In this document: in pieces, positions 1 through 11,681 of the stretch
How the letters are laid out: every line of letters begins with the position of its first letter
Position numbering within the stretch: the first letter of the stretch is position 1
Source: Ampelomyces quisqualis
Taxonomy: Eukaryota; Ascomycota; Dothideomycetes; Pleosporales; Phaeosphaeriaceae
Length of the DNA: 64,000 nucleotides
Assembly (NCBI GenBank): GCA_018398575.1
Contig: JAGTXZ010000020.1
Span: forward strand, 1,612,001 to 1,676,000
Reading direction: 5' to 3'
Made by a program: the position numbers and the translations under genes
Notes under the pieces: model-generated
Told to the model about the DNA's origin: nothing
Database searches by the model: none
The model's input: only the letters and a program-made list of their open reading frames with translations

Positions 1-794
1 CAGTCGTCGTCCCATTGTACGCATTGCAGAGCAGCGAAGTATTCCCAATACACCGGGAACCAGCCAGCCTCCTCCCAATCTATTAGACTGACCGTTAAGC
101 CCTGTAATTTATCCTGATGCACTATCACATTCTTCCTTTGCAGATCTGAATGCGTCAAGACAGGCTTATGACCAACTAATGTCCTTCCAAGATTCCTCTC
201 ATAGAAGTCTGCCTTAAAACTATGTCTTTTCATTTGTGCCCAAGCAGACCGTAGCCGCTTTACCAACGCCACATTGAACTGGTCTTCTGAGTCGAATGGA
301 CCACAGATTTCTTTGTCGACATCGGGACTGTAGAACAGATAATGGTGGAACCGGCCTTGGTCGATGCTTCCATAGAGCGAAGCAGCTGGGAGGTTTAAGA
401 CTGATGTGATGATTCCTTTCAATATGGCACATATGTTGGATTTTTCAGAGTCCTTGAGGGTAGGCCACAATTGATCCAGTGGCACGCCAGGCATGCGCTG
501 CATGATCAGGCAGACATGGCCCGTGCTTGCTATACGATACATTGCGTGCAGTTTCGGCAATCCATGGCAAGCTTCTAGGTGGTGCTCGAGAAATAGAAGT
601 ACCTGGCCTTCGATCTCCTTAACACCCCGACCATATTTGACAATGAAGTGAGGCTCGACCGCGACCACTCTGTGATAGGATGTATCGTCCTGAAATACGG
701 CTGTTGATTCGAAGAAACGAGATTCGCTAGGTAGAGGGGCCGGTAGTAGGTCAGGCGGTTTGAGATAGGGTAGTTGAGCAGGCGCCCAAGCCAT
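1..794 (-). CDS. APH-family phosphotransferase (partial, cut by window edge)
   Basis: This is an aminoglycoside-phosphotransferase-fold (protein-kinase-like) small-molecule kinase of the large, functionally diverse fungal APH family; its substrate cannot be told from sequence. Reading from the ATG at 794 gives about 264 open codons that run off the left edge, so the C-terminus is missing. The catalytic loop is intact: H215-S-D217 followed by N222 (HSDLQRKN), then the metal-binding Asp in LIDWEEAGW, and a Tyr-Trp-Glu-Tyr segment typical of fungal members. An N-lobe Lys lies in PHFIVKYG. An AG acceptor-like sequence just upstream of the ATG leaves room for a further 5' exon. Family assignment is firm; function is open. 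It contrasts with the catalytically degenerate APH-fold gene at 10531-11681. Confidence 0.8.
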   Translation of the reverse strand, partial: MAWAPAQLPYLKPPDLLPAPLPSESRFFESTAVFQDDTSYHRVVAVEPHFIVKYGRGVKEIEGQVLLFLEHHLEACHGLPKLHAMYRIASTGHVCLIMQRMPGVPLDQLWPTLKDSEKSNICAILKGIITSVLNLPAASLYGSIDQGRFHHYLFYSPDVDKEICGPFDSEDQFNVALVKRLRSAWAQMKRHSFKADFYERNLGRTLVGHKPVLTHSDLQRKNVIVHQDKLQGLTVSLIDWEEAGWFPVYWEYFAALQCVQWDDD

Positions 795-2773
795 GATCGC
801 TTCGAGCTGTACATAGTAAGTTATCAAGTGTTAGTAGTGGGTTACTTGCCTCTACAGCTGTAATAAAAAAAGTAATTTGTGTACGGTCGTCAGTCGGAGC
901 AGGTCAAGACATGGTCGCCGACCTCCTCGCGCGTCTTTGTAGCAATCATTTGGGTCCCGCAACTTACTCCTTAGAACAGACACAGTGATTGCATGAGCGG
1001 ATCCATCGTGAGCCCGATGGCTCGCGGGATTTCGGGGGCGGAGGGAGAAATGGCTCCGCTCAAGAGTCAAGAGTCTACTTTGCATCGTGGAACCCAAGTC
1101 AGTCTAGGAAGGGTAGCCCCTTGAGCTGCACTCGTTCAACAGTTTTGCGGCAGAACGCAAAATATCACCTATCAGATCGAGCGCTGCATGGGGCCAACAT
1201 AGGGCGCGTACTTTAGCATGCAGGGCGTAGTGCGTGAGCAGAGGGTTCGATCGTGACTGGTAAGATGCAGCTATCTGTAGTGTGATGGCTTGTAAAGAAG
1301 CTTGAAGTCTGCCAGCAAAGACGATGACGTTCGGTTTGGTTGTCGTGACACTCGTGGTCGTTCAGAGGGTCGACTCCAAGCAGCACTGCGGTGCTCGCGA
1401 CCAACACCAACTCAGGCTGCTGGCCGTGGCCTTGTACGCAGAAGTGACACCGCGTGATGACCCCGTTTCCACTGAGCAGCGGGGAAATAGTGCCAGTCCG
1501 AGTCGTGTGTTTGAAATTGCAGTTAGCGTCATATTCTTCTACCATGTGGCCACGACGCTGAAGACCCGATCGTACCTAACGTGGTCTGATGTAAGCCGCA
1601 GTCCCACCTGAAGAGAGCACTCATGGCCGGCTTCTATCTGATGTAATCCCCGAGACGAACCACACCGACGAAATTGTGCGTGCTTACTACCCTGACGAGG
1701 CATTGCTGGTGTCAGGTGATGCCGCGGATCCAATGTGCTGCAGCGACAGCTGCAGCCACCAACATCAGCGTTGCGCACTAGCAGTCGCTCCACCACAATT
1801 TTGGTCTTCTAGATCAAGCAAATTCCCCGTGGAAAACGTTGACCTACTGCAAGCGGTAAGTATCTGTGTGCCTCTCGTACAGTACAATTGCGGGCCGGAG
1901 CTGGCATACCCCTCGATTCGCAAAACATACCGTTCTCCATGCCGCTCATCTGGCGCACGGAAAAGAACGCAGTGGCTTCAGCGAGTCGCGCGAGCTCTAA
2001 TTCGCTGGAATTCCTGCCAATCTCCAACGCAGGTCGCGACCGTCTTGACTGGTTGAGGTCCGCAAACTCAGCCTTGTCGAAAATATCAGGCCTCCCACTA
2101 AATAGGCGGAGTTGGTTGTATTGTACCAAGTGGCAGCCCTTTGCCACGCGAAACCCGAGAACTTCTCCAGGTACCCGGCCACCCGCCCAAGATCTTCGAT
2201 TACGGAGAAATGATGTTTGACATTGAAGGTGCAGCAAGCATCGGGCATCGGCATAGTGACGAGAACGACAAAAAAAGCATGGAAATGATAGACTGAGCTC
2301 GTTGCGAGTACGTCTCCGTGATCGAATATTATTGAAGATCGCTCTGGTCAGAGCGGCGACGACTCATTCAGGCTAGGTTAGGCAACAGCTGTGTTGCCCT
2401 GTCATCTATCCAATAAAAGTCTCAGCAAATTTTCGTTCGTGAAAATGCTCTATGATACGCAATTGTATCCACACACGGTGTGATGATGCAAACGCCATGA
2501 CAATGCAGAAAATGATGGATGCCCCATGATTGTACCCGTACTTTTGGACCGAGGCGTCGCTCCATTGTCGTAAAATGCAAGCAGGGGTATCTTGAACGAA
2601 AGCGAAAGTTTTGGTAGCCCAGCTACCATGTGTTGTGGTCGCTTCTACCAACGTCTGAATGTGAGTTTTAACCACCAGTACGTTGTTAGCCACGCCTGTT
2701 CTCATGAAAGACTGGCGCCAAATCACAATAGAGCCTGGAGCCGTTCGGTATCATTCAAAACGGTGACGTGGAG
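795..2773. other. Intergenic, no recognisable gene
   Basis: This stretch of nearly 2 kb lies between the APH gene and the C2H2 gene. It has several overlapping open frames of 70-140 codons on both strands around 1200-2250. None shows a recognisable domain, splice-supported extension or codon pattern that would favour it over its antisense partner. The right end should contain the 3' UTR of the zinc-finger gene. Confidence 0.5.
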
Positions 2774-3636
2774 CTACGAAGCCATGGACTTTCGAGATGT
2801 TTTCAGATGAATTCGTTTGACGTGGTCTCTCTACATCAGCACATTAGCATTGCACCTATGAAATGAACATCCGTGGTTATTACCATATTGTCCACGCGAC
2901 TAAACACCCTGTCGCATCCATCCCAGTCGCAAGGTACTCCTGGGTTATGTTTAGCTTCGTGTCGAGCGAGATCCTTCTTGCTGGAGAAGCCACCTCCCGT
3001 CGACTGGGGGCAATCTATGTGATGACAAAAGAAGGATTTAGTGTGACGCTTGTGGTGTTTTCTCAGATCGCAACCTCTGGTGAACACTGCTCTCGATGTG
3101 CAGCCTGGATATGCGCAGCTCCACGTTCCATTCTTGTTTGAGAAACCATATGCTCGCAGATCAGGCGAGCTTGGTGAGAGAGAGCGTGAGAAAGAGCGTG
3201 GTGATCTTTCTGAAGGAACATTGGATGAGAGGCCTAGTCCTATCGAAGACGAGGCAGAGTGTGACCGTGAAGGCCTTGATCCATAAGACTGAGGTAGGAG
3301 ACCGGTGTCTGAGGCCATGATGGTCGCTGTTGTCATGGCTGTGAAAGGCGGGTATGAGTAGGCGGAGACTTGAGGGAGAGCCATGGGCACAGAATGGGAT
3401 GGCCAGGGAGCATGTTGTGGATAGGGTGAATCGATGACTTGTCGGTAATCGTGTGGGTATGTGAATATGGAACCGTTGCTTGATAGAGTAACTGGTGGTT
3501 GATGAGGCATTTCTTGCAGAGAAGGGGAGTATAGGATGCTCGGAGGAGATTGGCATGTGCTGGCGGGGAACAAATGCCCCATGCTGTCATCAATTGGCGC
3601 CAGCTCCGAGTCCGACGAGTAGAAGCTCATGATCAT
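2774..3636 (-). CDS. C2H2 zinc-finger protein, probable transcription factor
   Basis: The gene has two coding exons, 2884-3636 and 2774-2830, split by a 53-nt intron (2831-2883) with a GTAATA donor, a GCTAAT branch and a TAG acceptor, giving 269 residues. Residues 1-170 are Ser/Pro/Tyr-rich and look disordered, as in many fungal regulators. The C-terminal third carries three Cys2His2 units: CAYPGC with HHKRH, CHHIDC with HEAKH, and CDWDGC ending in the spliced-on HVKRIH. Without the intron the last finger would lose its His pair, which strongly supports the splice. It probably acts as a nuclear DNA-binding regulator, but no target is predictable. It ends shortly after the third finger. Confidence 0.85.
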
Positions 3637-5538
3637 TTGGGTAGGACCTTGTTGGTGTAGGATTGTGGTGGTGGTGGGGATGGCTATCGGATGAGGGTCT
3701 GGGAGTGCTGAATATGAAGACCTCCTTAGAATTGTTGGAAGCTCCTGTATATATGTGTTGTATGATACGCGAGGAGGTAGTCTGTGCGCTTGGGCATGAG
3801 TGCCAGCAATGGAGGGTAAAGGTAATCCAATCTTATGTCACAAACCCAACTTGCAGGGTGAGAGGGTAGATAGCCCACTAGCCGGGGTGTACAGGCTTGA
3901 GTCAGGACTTTTTAGAGGCCCCTACACTGGGAATAAGGCTGAGGCTTTTGAGACCCGTAGGAAGTAGCGTGGCGGGTAGTGGCGGTGTTGATTGTCTCGC
4001 GCAGCTTGAGACAAGATTGGCTCACAATGGGGGCCATATTGTGACCAACTTGGAATGGAAGGTAATGCGTTTCTCTGCCAGTCATATGGTCTATGCGTCG
4101 ATCTGAGGCGCAGAGCATCGAGCGGCTTATGTACAGCGTTCTACAGCAATGCATTGCCCAGCGTGAAGGATCAACGCTAGTCGAGATAATCCAGGACGGG
4201 CATAGTTGGGCTAACGCTTCTGCGCTGGACATGCAATTCGATACCGCCTTTTTTTATGTTACCAACCACTTGAGTAAAGGTACGTACCCTTTATACAAAT
4301 CGCGCCTCGGAGCCGGCTAGTAGATCCCTGCGCGTTATAGGTACCGCCATGGCGGAGGAACCCAGGGCTGGTGTTAGCATGGGCCTCTCATGCGGTCGAC
4401 CAGGAGCGGTCTCCTGGAGGAAAGACGTCAATCATTCGAGCAGTGCTGTTGTGCACCGGTACCGCGCTCAGTCAATACTGTTATGGATGCTTCTCAACAT
4501 CATCATGGCCGTTCCACATGAGATGCTGCTGTCTAATCTTCGCAGCGGCCTACGTGGATACCTACTTAAGCCACGGGCCGCTTCTGGCATCGTGCGCACG
4601 ACCAGTATGTAAGACGACATCAGCGGCGGTTGCACAAGAGGGGCGTTGTTGCGCTTTCCACGGCTGTGGGAAATGATGGACAGGCGATCGCCGCACAGCA
4701 CGGGGTACGCCATGCCCTCTTGAGGCTTCCATCAAGCCCACGGCACCGTGTAGCCGCGCAAAATGCGGCCTTGGAACGGGTTGGCTGAAAGCTCGAGGGC
4801 GCGATATAATTAGGTCGTAAGCTTTTGTGGGGTCCAGTAAGCTTCCCGCGGCCATCAAGCTCTGCTGCCGCTCAACGAGTAATTTCTGATGACTCGGAAT
4901 CGTCGAACCGACTGCTGTCTAATATTCGTGGTGCGCTCACTTGTAATCGAGTCTACCCAGTGCCGAGCAGCTGCCTTCCATGAGTTCATTTGGGGTAGTT
5001 CGCTCCAAGTAAAATGGTGGTGTCGCTTTTCTCCGAGACTCCCGCTCTTATTCACAGCTACGGCTCGGTGGATCTCGACAGTGAACAGACGGAAGCAGGG
5101 CTTCATGTCCCTGATCAACCCTGGATACATGCATATTCTGTAACATCAGGCTGTTAGATGTCAGGGTTGTTCACTGGAATCGATGACGCAACAGTACGAG
5201 CATGCCGCTTCAACTCCGCCTTATGTGCAGAGCAGACCCAGCCAGCCAATCAGGTCACGTGCAGAGTATCTCGCTCTAATCGTTCTTCTCTGACCTCGGC
5301 GAGATTTCTCTTCGGCATACATCGTTCGACTTACCACTAAAAACTCCAGAGCCTCCGGCGTTAGCCTTGTCGTCACGGCCACTTCATGGAGAGCAACATC
5401 ACAATCAACCAAGGCGTAGTAGAGTTTGCGGTGTCTTGAAACATTCCATTGTCATACCTCCAGCTACTCGAGCTGTTCATAACCACACTGTATCTGTTCC
5501 AAACCCCTCCTCCTCCTCCCCGTATCTCAACTTCACCC
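3637..5538. other. Intergenic, no recognisable gene
   Basis: About 1.9 kb between the start of the C2H2 gene and the end of RPS20. Only short, mutually antisense open frames are present (for example 3912-4232 and 4855-5130 on the minus strand) and none resembles a known family. The left end must hold the C2H2 promoter and the right end the RPS20 3' UTR. Confidence 0.5.
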
Positions 5539-5944
5539 TTATGCGGCGATCGTGACCTCAACCTCAACACCAGCCTCGATGTTGATGATGATCTGCTTGA
5601 CGACCTCGGTAGGAGCGTGGAGATCGATGAGACGCTTGTGAATGCGCATCTCAAAGGTGTCCCAAGTCTTGGAACCCTCACCGTTGGGCGTCTTACGGGT
5701 GGTGATCTTCAAGTGCTTGGTGGGCAGACGGACGGGGCCCTTGACGCGGAGCTCCTTGGTTTTGGCGCGGTCGATGAGCTCCTGGCACACCTTCTCGAGG
5801 GACTTGACGTTGCGCGAGGTGAGGGTGATGCGGATCTTGTGGATCTTGGGGCCGTCGCCGAAGTCCTTCTCGGGCTTGTCTGGGTGGTTGTTAGATGTGC
5901 GCATAATGCGGTGTGAGCGGGGGTAGTGCCGTACTGTAAGACAT
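5539..5944 (-). CDS. RPS20: 40S ribosomal protein S20 (uS10)
   Basis: This is a component of the small ribosomal subunit head, in the universal uS10 family. Two coding exons are supported: a 10-nt first exon (5935-5944, ATG TCT TAC A) and 5539-5879, separated by a 55-nt intron (5880-5934) with GTACGG donor, CTAAC branch and CAG acceptor. The product is 116 residues, close to the 121 of yeast Rps20. Diagnostic uS10 segments include KIRITLTS, KGPVRLPTK, TRKTPNGEGSKTW and the MRIHKRLIDL block. An in-frame ATG at 6006 would give a longer Pro/His-rich N-terminus, but that reading runs through the intron and is rejected. It is divergent from the CUE3-like gene, with 336 bp between start codons. Confidence 0.97.
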
Positions 5945-6280
5945 GTTGGATGGCTGGGGTGGAGTGGAGTGTGTTGGTGTTGGCGGTAGGAACAGAGCTC
6001 AGTCACGACCTGGATCCTTGATCACGGTAATGTGATGACTGCGGTGGAGCTTTGCGACGGCGTTCGTGTCGTTCGCGGTTCTCCATGTCAAAATCCATTC
6101 ATCATTTGTGGGAAAGTCTTGGCGCGCTAGTGACCGATACGGCGCTAGCCTGAATGAGGCTCCCGCCCATTGCCTCTATGAGCCATCATGACTGCATGAC
6201 AAGCAGGCTATCAGATTCGAGCTTGTCGACAAGTACCTCAACACCTCCCCAAACGTAACACCACAACTGTCTGACATAAC
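5945..6280. promoter_or_regulatory. Bidirectional promoter region RPS20 / CUE3-like
   Basis: This 336-bp gap separates two divergently transcribed translation-related genes and must contain both promoters and 5' UTRs. No TATA box or known ribosomal-protein element could be assigned confidently by eye. Confidence 0.4.
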
Positions 6281-8329
6281 ATGCCTCTGCCCCGCTTTGC
6301 GCCATTTCCGGACGCCAGACTCAGACAGAACATTCTTCCAGATGAGTGGCAGCTATATCTGGACTCGTGGGCTTCACTGGCTTCACTGTATCTGCGACTC
6401 GGCGACCAGGAATTTGTATGCGCCATAGCCGACGATGACACCCTGACGCCTTTTCTTTTGTCCTTCTTCCATGAATTGGCTCATGACGACAGTGTCGCGC
6501 CGAAAGTTCAAGCATTGCGAAAGCAAAGTTTCTTCCTACTGCACAGATTGTTTTCAAGAGAAAAAGTTTCCATCGTTTTTCTTACTTGGCCAGCGCTTTC
6601 AGACGCATGTCATGTCTTTCCAAAGAGCGAGCAATTTCGAACGTTGTTGCAAAAGTTATGGAAACGGCAGAGTGGGGTCATTGAGAAGTCACTTCAGACA
6701 GCAAAAACATCGTTGATCAGAAACCTGGAGTCAAAGCGACCGGAAGAGGCTGAGAACACCTTGAACAGGGTGGCGCCACTGTTGAGGGTCTCCCCTGATG
6801 CGAGTGTATTTATGCTCACTGGATCTGATTTCCTGGACGCTTTGTATGCCGCATACCCAAATGCGGCGCTCCCGATGAAGAAGAAGCTGGTGACGGTGGC
6901 ATACTTGGGTCTCATGGCGGTTCTCGAGGGTTCCAATCCCAATTACTCACTGTTATCAGATCATCTGTATGAGTTGAAGTCCAATGAAGAGCAAGTACAG
7001 AGAAAAGAGCTCGGAAAGCAGACTTTAGTAACGGATTTGGTCACCAACACTGCCCTACTTGAGAAAATTAGGGACAAGGCAACTGCACCAGAAGCAGCCA
7101 GAGTGAAGAATATTGCAGCTTCACTGAGCACATTTCGACAGTCGAACTTTGCACGATCAAAGAAGCTGGTCCGCAGAAAAGTCGAGAAGGGGAAGGGTCA
7201 GGCCCGAGACGACGAATACGGTCATGGTGATTTTACGGGAGAAATTCATGTGCACCGCATGAGCATCATCACACAGATCCAGGATCTGTTTCCCGACCTT
7301 GGAGGTGGATTCGTTTTCAAGTTACTGGACGAATACAACGACGACATCGAACAAGTCACGGCACATCTCCTGGAAAACTCGTTGCCTTCTCATTTGGCCG
7401 ATGCCAATCGAAGTGAGAAGTTGTATGTTCAGACACTGCACCTTACGCAGCTTTCGCAGCGCTAAAAACCCTATGCTAACTTTCTCAGGCCAACATCTTC
7501 CGTACCACAACAGCCTCTTCCACCCCCGAAGTCCAGTCAAATATCTCAACGTCGCAATGTCTTTGATGACGACGAGTTTGACAAGCTTGCGGTCGATACA
7601 TCTCGGCTGCATGTCGGACGGCGGGGTAAAGAGCTTACTGCAGACCACATTCTGTCCGACCGAAGCAAAGCACCAGCCAAATCGGCAATCTTGGCAGCAC
7701 TGGCAGCTTTCGATTCAGATGATGACGAGCATGACGACACTTACGATGCCGAAGATGTCGGCGCATCTGTAGACAATGCCACTCCAGGGCCAGACGAAGC
7801 AAGTGCCGATCTACGTGATAAAAACGAAGAACCTCTGTTCCGCGCCTACACCATGACGCCTGAGCTGTTTAGCCGCGACAATCAAACAAGAAAGGGCAAG
7901 GCGCGTGCTGCACTGACAAGTAAGACCGGCATGACCGACGAAGCAATCGAAGGATGGGCTATCATGTTAGCTCGTGATCCCAAGCGCTTACGACGTCTTG
8001 AAGCCAAATTCTCAACCTTCGCTGGCCAACAACGCGAACTTGCTCCGACCGCCTGGAGAAACAGCCCTGTGGGATCCGGAGAAGAAGGCGGAGAAGCCAG
8101 CGGTGATGGACAGGGTCAACGTGATGGAGGTCGTGGTCGTGGCAGAGGGAGAGGACGCGGACGAGGCGGTCGTGGGGGCGCCGGCGGGGGTCATGTTGCT
8201 GGACCGGTAGATGATGTGACCACGCAAGTCGCACGACAGCGAAAGGATGCTAACAAGGCTTCGAGGGCCAACCACAGCCGTAAGGATCAGAGAGGAAAGA
8301 AGATGGCGAGAGGAGGGTTTCCGGGGTAG
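6281..8329 (+). CDS. CUE3: CUE-domain protein, Cue3/ASCC2-like ribosome-quality-control factor
   Basis: It probably corresponds to yeast Cue3 (Rqt3) and human ASCC2, the ubiquitin-binding subunit of the RQT/ASCC complex that splits collided ribosomes. Exons are 6281-7422 and 7489-8329, with a 66-nt intron (GTATGT, GCTAAC, CAG), giving 660 residues. The helical N-terminal half is followed by a CUE domain at about 326-370 (IITQIQDLFPDLG ... LLDEYNDDIEQV ... LLE). Directly after the splice come an RRNVFDDDEFDKL motif and an LARDPKRLRRLEAKF segment that this family carries. The C-terminus is an Arg/Gly-rich tail with repeated RGRG. Family assignment is strong; the exact orthology to Cue3 is inferred from domain order. 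Confidence 0.85.
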
Positions 8330-10530
8330 CCGATGAAAACCAATGTGCTGATTCGGACGTCGCTGGTTGCTATCCGTGCATAGCAAGGCAATATGGGTTG
8401 TAATGCCTGGAAGATTACGACGTGCTACATGTATGAAGTAGTGAGCAGCCCCATGCATGGGATGAATTTTTGGACACTACTACATCCAACATGACCATTG
8501 CCAATGTGTCCACACCAAATCCTTCGCACCACCTCGTTGGGACTTCGTCAGAGTAAGTCCCAAGCTCACACTGTAACGATTACCGCATGTATGGACAAAG
8601 TGCGGGAAGTAAGCTGACCACCATTCCTCGTTGCCATCACATATGCTGCATTTATATCAGAACGAGCTTGTTGTCTATTTCATCCTTACAGGGCAGCCAT
8701 ACACGTCTGGATTTGAATATATCACCGCACCTCGCTTTCCCTTGCAATGGTCTGACCGATCGGAAATTTCTCCGATGTAATAACGAGCTGCATGCATGGT
8801 CGTGGAGATCTAGATTGCCAGATATGGGGGTGTGAGAAGCTGTTCACAAGTACACAAGAAGAGATGGATGTTTCGCCCAAGACTTGAGTGGTTAGCCTGG
8901 AAGTGGGTGTATTATCCAGCCAAAGGTATTTCCAAGTCAAGTCAACTAGCAATATTGAACTGACTGACGAGGGAACAACCACCGTTCCGCCTGATGGGGT
9001 AATATGAAGATGCGCAAAGTCCAGCTATTTAGAGCATCATGTTCACGATACATGGGATATTGTAAGCGCGTGTCTAATTTGCACTCCTGATAGACTCGCC
9101 CGCTTGTCTCACCGCTTCACCTGTGCGGTACAAAGTATGTGCATACTCAAAGTACATAAGACAAAAGCCGCAGATATCAAAATTGCTTCCCCTGGCACAA
9201 GAGGGACATTGTGTGAGGCTGAAGGAGGCTAGGAGCTACCCATAGTTCTGTGCTGTACTGCATGTTATCACTTGAGCTCGCATAGGTTATAATTGCTCGC
9301 ACACGGATGAGAATTATGTTCTCCTCCTATTCGTACCACCAGCACCACCAACCAGATCACCACAACTCCCAAATCCAAATTCATAAGCCCCCCGCATCTA
9401 GACCACCCCATTGCCCCTGTCCCGCAGCCGCACCACTATCCCCAATCAGGCAAGCTTTAGCGGATATCTCGTTCCCAGAAACAAGGGCAAGCGAAGCGAA
9501 CAACGAAACGGTTCGACAAGGGTAAGCGACAACAACCACTCCAACACAATCTTGGAAGGATTGTCAACCTTGAAGAGGATTTGTACTCGCCGTTAAAGTT
9601 CGCTTTACCTTGTCGTTGTTTGGACGTAGGTTAGGGAAGTCAAGGTACAGTGTATTATGAGAGGGCTGATGGGAAAAGGCGAGTGGTGACGTATGTGGAG
9701 GTGGATGCGGTGAGATGGAATCTGTAATGTGGGTGTTCGGCAATGTGAGCCGTTATGGCTGTTCAAAGGAAGCGATTGTGGCTGGGCTAAGGGGGTCAAG
9801 TGGGTTCATGGACGTGGATGCTTTGGGAGATGGCGTTTCGATGAATAGCGATCTTTGTTTGCATGGACACTTGTGTGCTGTGGCTTCCTACAGTAGAGCA
9901 CAAGTTTGAGTTTTCAGCGAAAATTCTGACAAAAGTTTGTCTCATCATTGCCCGTATACTTCTGGTGAAGGTAATCTTTTCAGCCCCCCCATATCCACCT
10001 CACCCGACTCACATCTGACAAGTCGTTCCGTGTAAAGCTCGCTATACAGCCTGTTTGCGAAACACCCTAATGTACCATATTTATGCAATTTCGCTAAATG
10101 CTTCCAGAACAAAGTCACGCGCAGGAACGTCAAACCGAAGTTCAAACATATGCGAAATCATATCTTGATTCGACCTATGTCTGGAACCTGTCAAGCTGTC
10201 CTGTATGATGAAAGTACTACCAGTCCTTCTATTCAAGAATATCGGCGTGAAAGCAAAAAGGGGACATGACACTCGCTAGACCCAGCCATATAGTTTTCCC
10301 AACAAGGAATGTGCGCCATACACCTCAGATGTTCGCCTCACCGTTCAACGCCACTCAACTATTTAGTTGAATACGCCGCCTCGTGAAAAGCCCGGCGCTA
10401 TGTCTTGTGCTGAAGCGAAGACAAGAACGATGAACAAAGAAATCCCGACATCATGGGTCCGCGTAACACCAGGTCGTTTGCCTCCGCCTCGTCAAGGCCG
10501 GGAATATTGCGTGTGTGGCACAATGCAGCA
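8330..10530. other. Intergenic, no recognisable gene
   Basis: Roughly 2.2 kb between the convergent CUE3-like and APH-fold genes. A His/Pro-rich open frame at 9307-9525 and frames near 9605-10272 on the minus strand show no family resemblance and no convincing exon structure. Confidence 0.5.
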
Positions 10531-11681
10531 TCACATTTCCGCAAGAGCGTTAAGCGCGTGCGACAACGATCTCCGGGCGTCGAGTTCGTCGACGTTGTGG
10601 TGCGTGCGATAGTGATGTGCGACAATGAGTACAGTGGAGCGATATGCTGCGTACCTAATTGCTCGTTAGCATCAACATGCAATTTACATATTGGAACTCA
10701 TAGTGTTACAACTCACATCAATAAGCGTGCCTTGATCCCCTCAGTCTTCGCAGGCCTTTCTCCGAGCCCCTCAAAGAATGCATCACTTCCGTCCGCAATG
10801 CCCCCGCTCATAAGCGGATCACCCCAGATCACGTTCGAAAATCCGACCATCCCAGTGACCTTTTTCGTGTGTTCGTTGATGAGCACGTTTTCCTCGTCGC
10901 ACACGTTCAGCGCAACAAGGCGTGGCTGTGTAGCTTCTTCGAGAAAGTGGCTGTTCGCGCCAATGTAGTACCGTATACTATCGTATGGAATCGTGACGAG
11001 CATATCTTCTCCATCACGCAGTATGGCTTCGAGAAGCGCGAGGAAAGCTTCTCTCCATGTGTTGCAGCCCTTCTTTGCGAAGACGCGGTGTGTCATGCCG
11101 AATTGTGTTGCTGAGAGGGCAGTGAGTTTACCAACGTGGGAGCCCAGTGTGCGTTCGATGCTGCGGCGTTCACTTGTTGTCAAGTCGCAGGCTAATTCGG
11201 ATAGCCTGCGGCCTGGTAGGTGTGTCGTCATGAGGTAGGGTGAGCCGAGTGCTCCTCCTTGACTGTCGTATTTGATCACTTGTGGAACCTGGAGTTGGGT
11301 ATACTCGTGTAGCGTTTCCAGGGTTGTTCGCTCGGTCTCCAGGAAGTTCTTCTCGTGTCGAAGGAGGCGGACATTAGAAGTCGGTGGACATTTCAGTATC
11401 AACGAGCTACCGTCTGCAAGTCTCAACATGTATACTTGATGTAGCCATCCTTGTAATCGCTCGGCTTGCTGTACTGTGACTTTCGACGACCGAAAGACTG
11501 TACACATGACTCTTTGTATGCTGGCAAAGTTGGGCGAGGCAGAACATGATCGTAACGAGGCAGTTGAGGAAGACGAGGTTGATGATGCTATGGAAGATGG
11601 TCGTGTCAAGCGTCTAGAGTATGTTCCTCGGCTCATTATGTCGATGGGATAGACAGCAACATCAAGTGGGGGAAGATGCAT
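10531..11681 (-). CDS. APH-fold protein with degenerate active site (candidate pseudokinase)
   Basis: Two exons, 10717-11681 and 10531-10654, with a 62-nt intron (10655-10716; GTGAGT donor, TGCTAAC branch, TAG acceptor) give 362 residues. The fold is that of fungal APH-family kinases. The N-lobe Lys97 (SLILKCPP) is kept, and there are recognisable LPGRRLSEL and NVIWGDPL segments. The catalytic loop reads LVALNVCDEENVLI at 255-268. Aligned on the conserved Asn265, the usual His and Asp of HxDxxxxN are Leu258 and Val260, and the IDF metal Asp is Gly280 (MVGFSN). The rest of the gene is intact, so this looks like a maintained non-catalytic relative rather than a decayed gene. The splice adds a helical tail typical of the family. 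Residues 17-55 are Ser-rich. Function unknown. Confidence 0.8.

Noticed and set aside
1236..1262. GGTTCGATC word resembling a tRNA B-box
   Set aside because: The flanking bases do not form a T-arm stem and no acceptor stem or A-box could be found at the right distance.
1809..2254. Overlapping frames on both strands (up to 142 codons)
   Set aside because: Examined as a possible gene relic; neither strand gave a recognisable motif, and the only GT/AG pair nearby would be an impossibly short 27-nt intron.
5880..6006. N-terminal extension of RPS20 from an ATG at 6006
   Set aside because: The extension runs through a canonical intron; the spliced product has the expected uS10 length and start.
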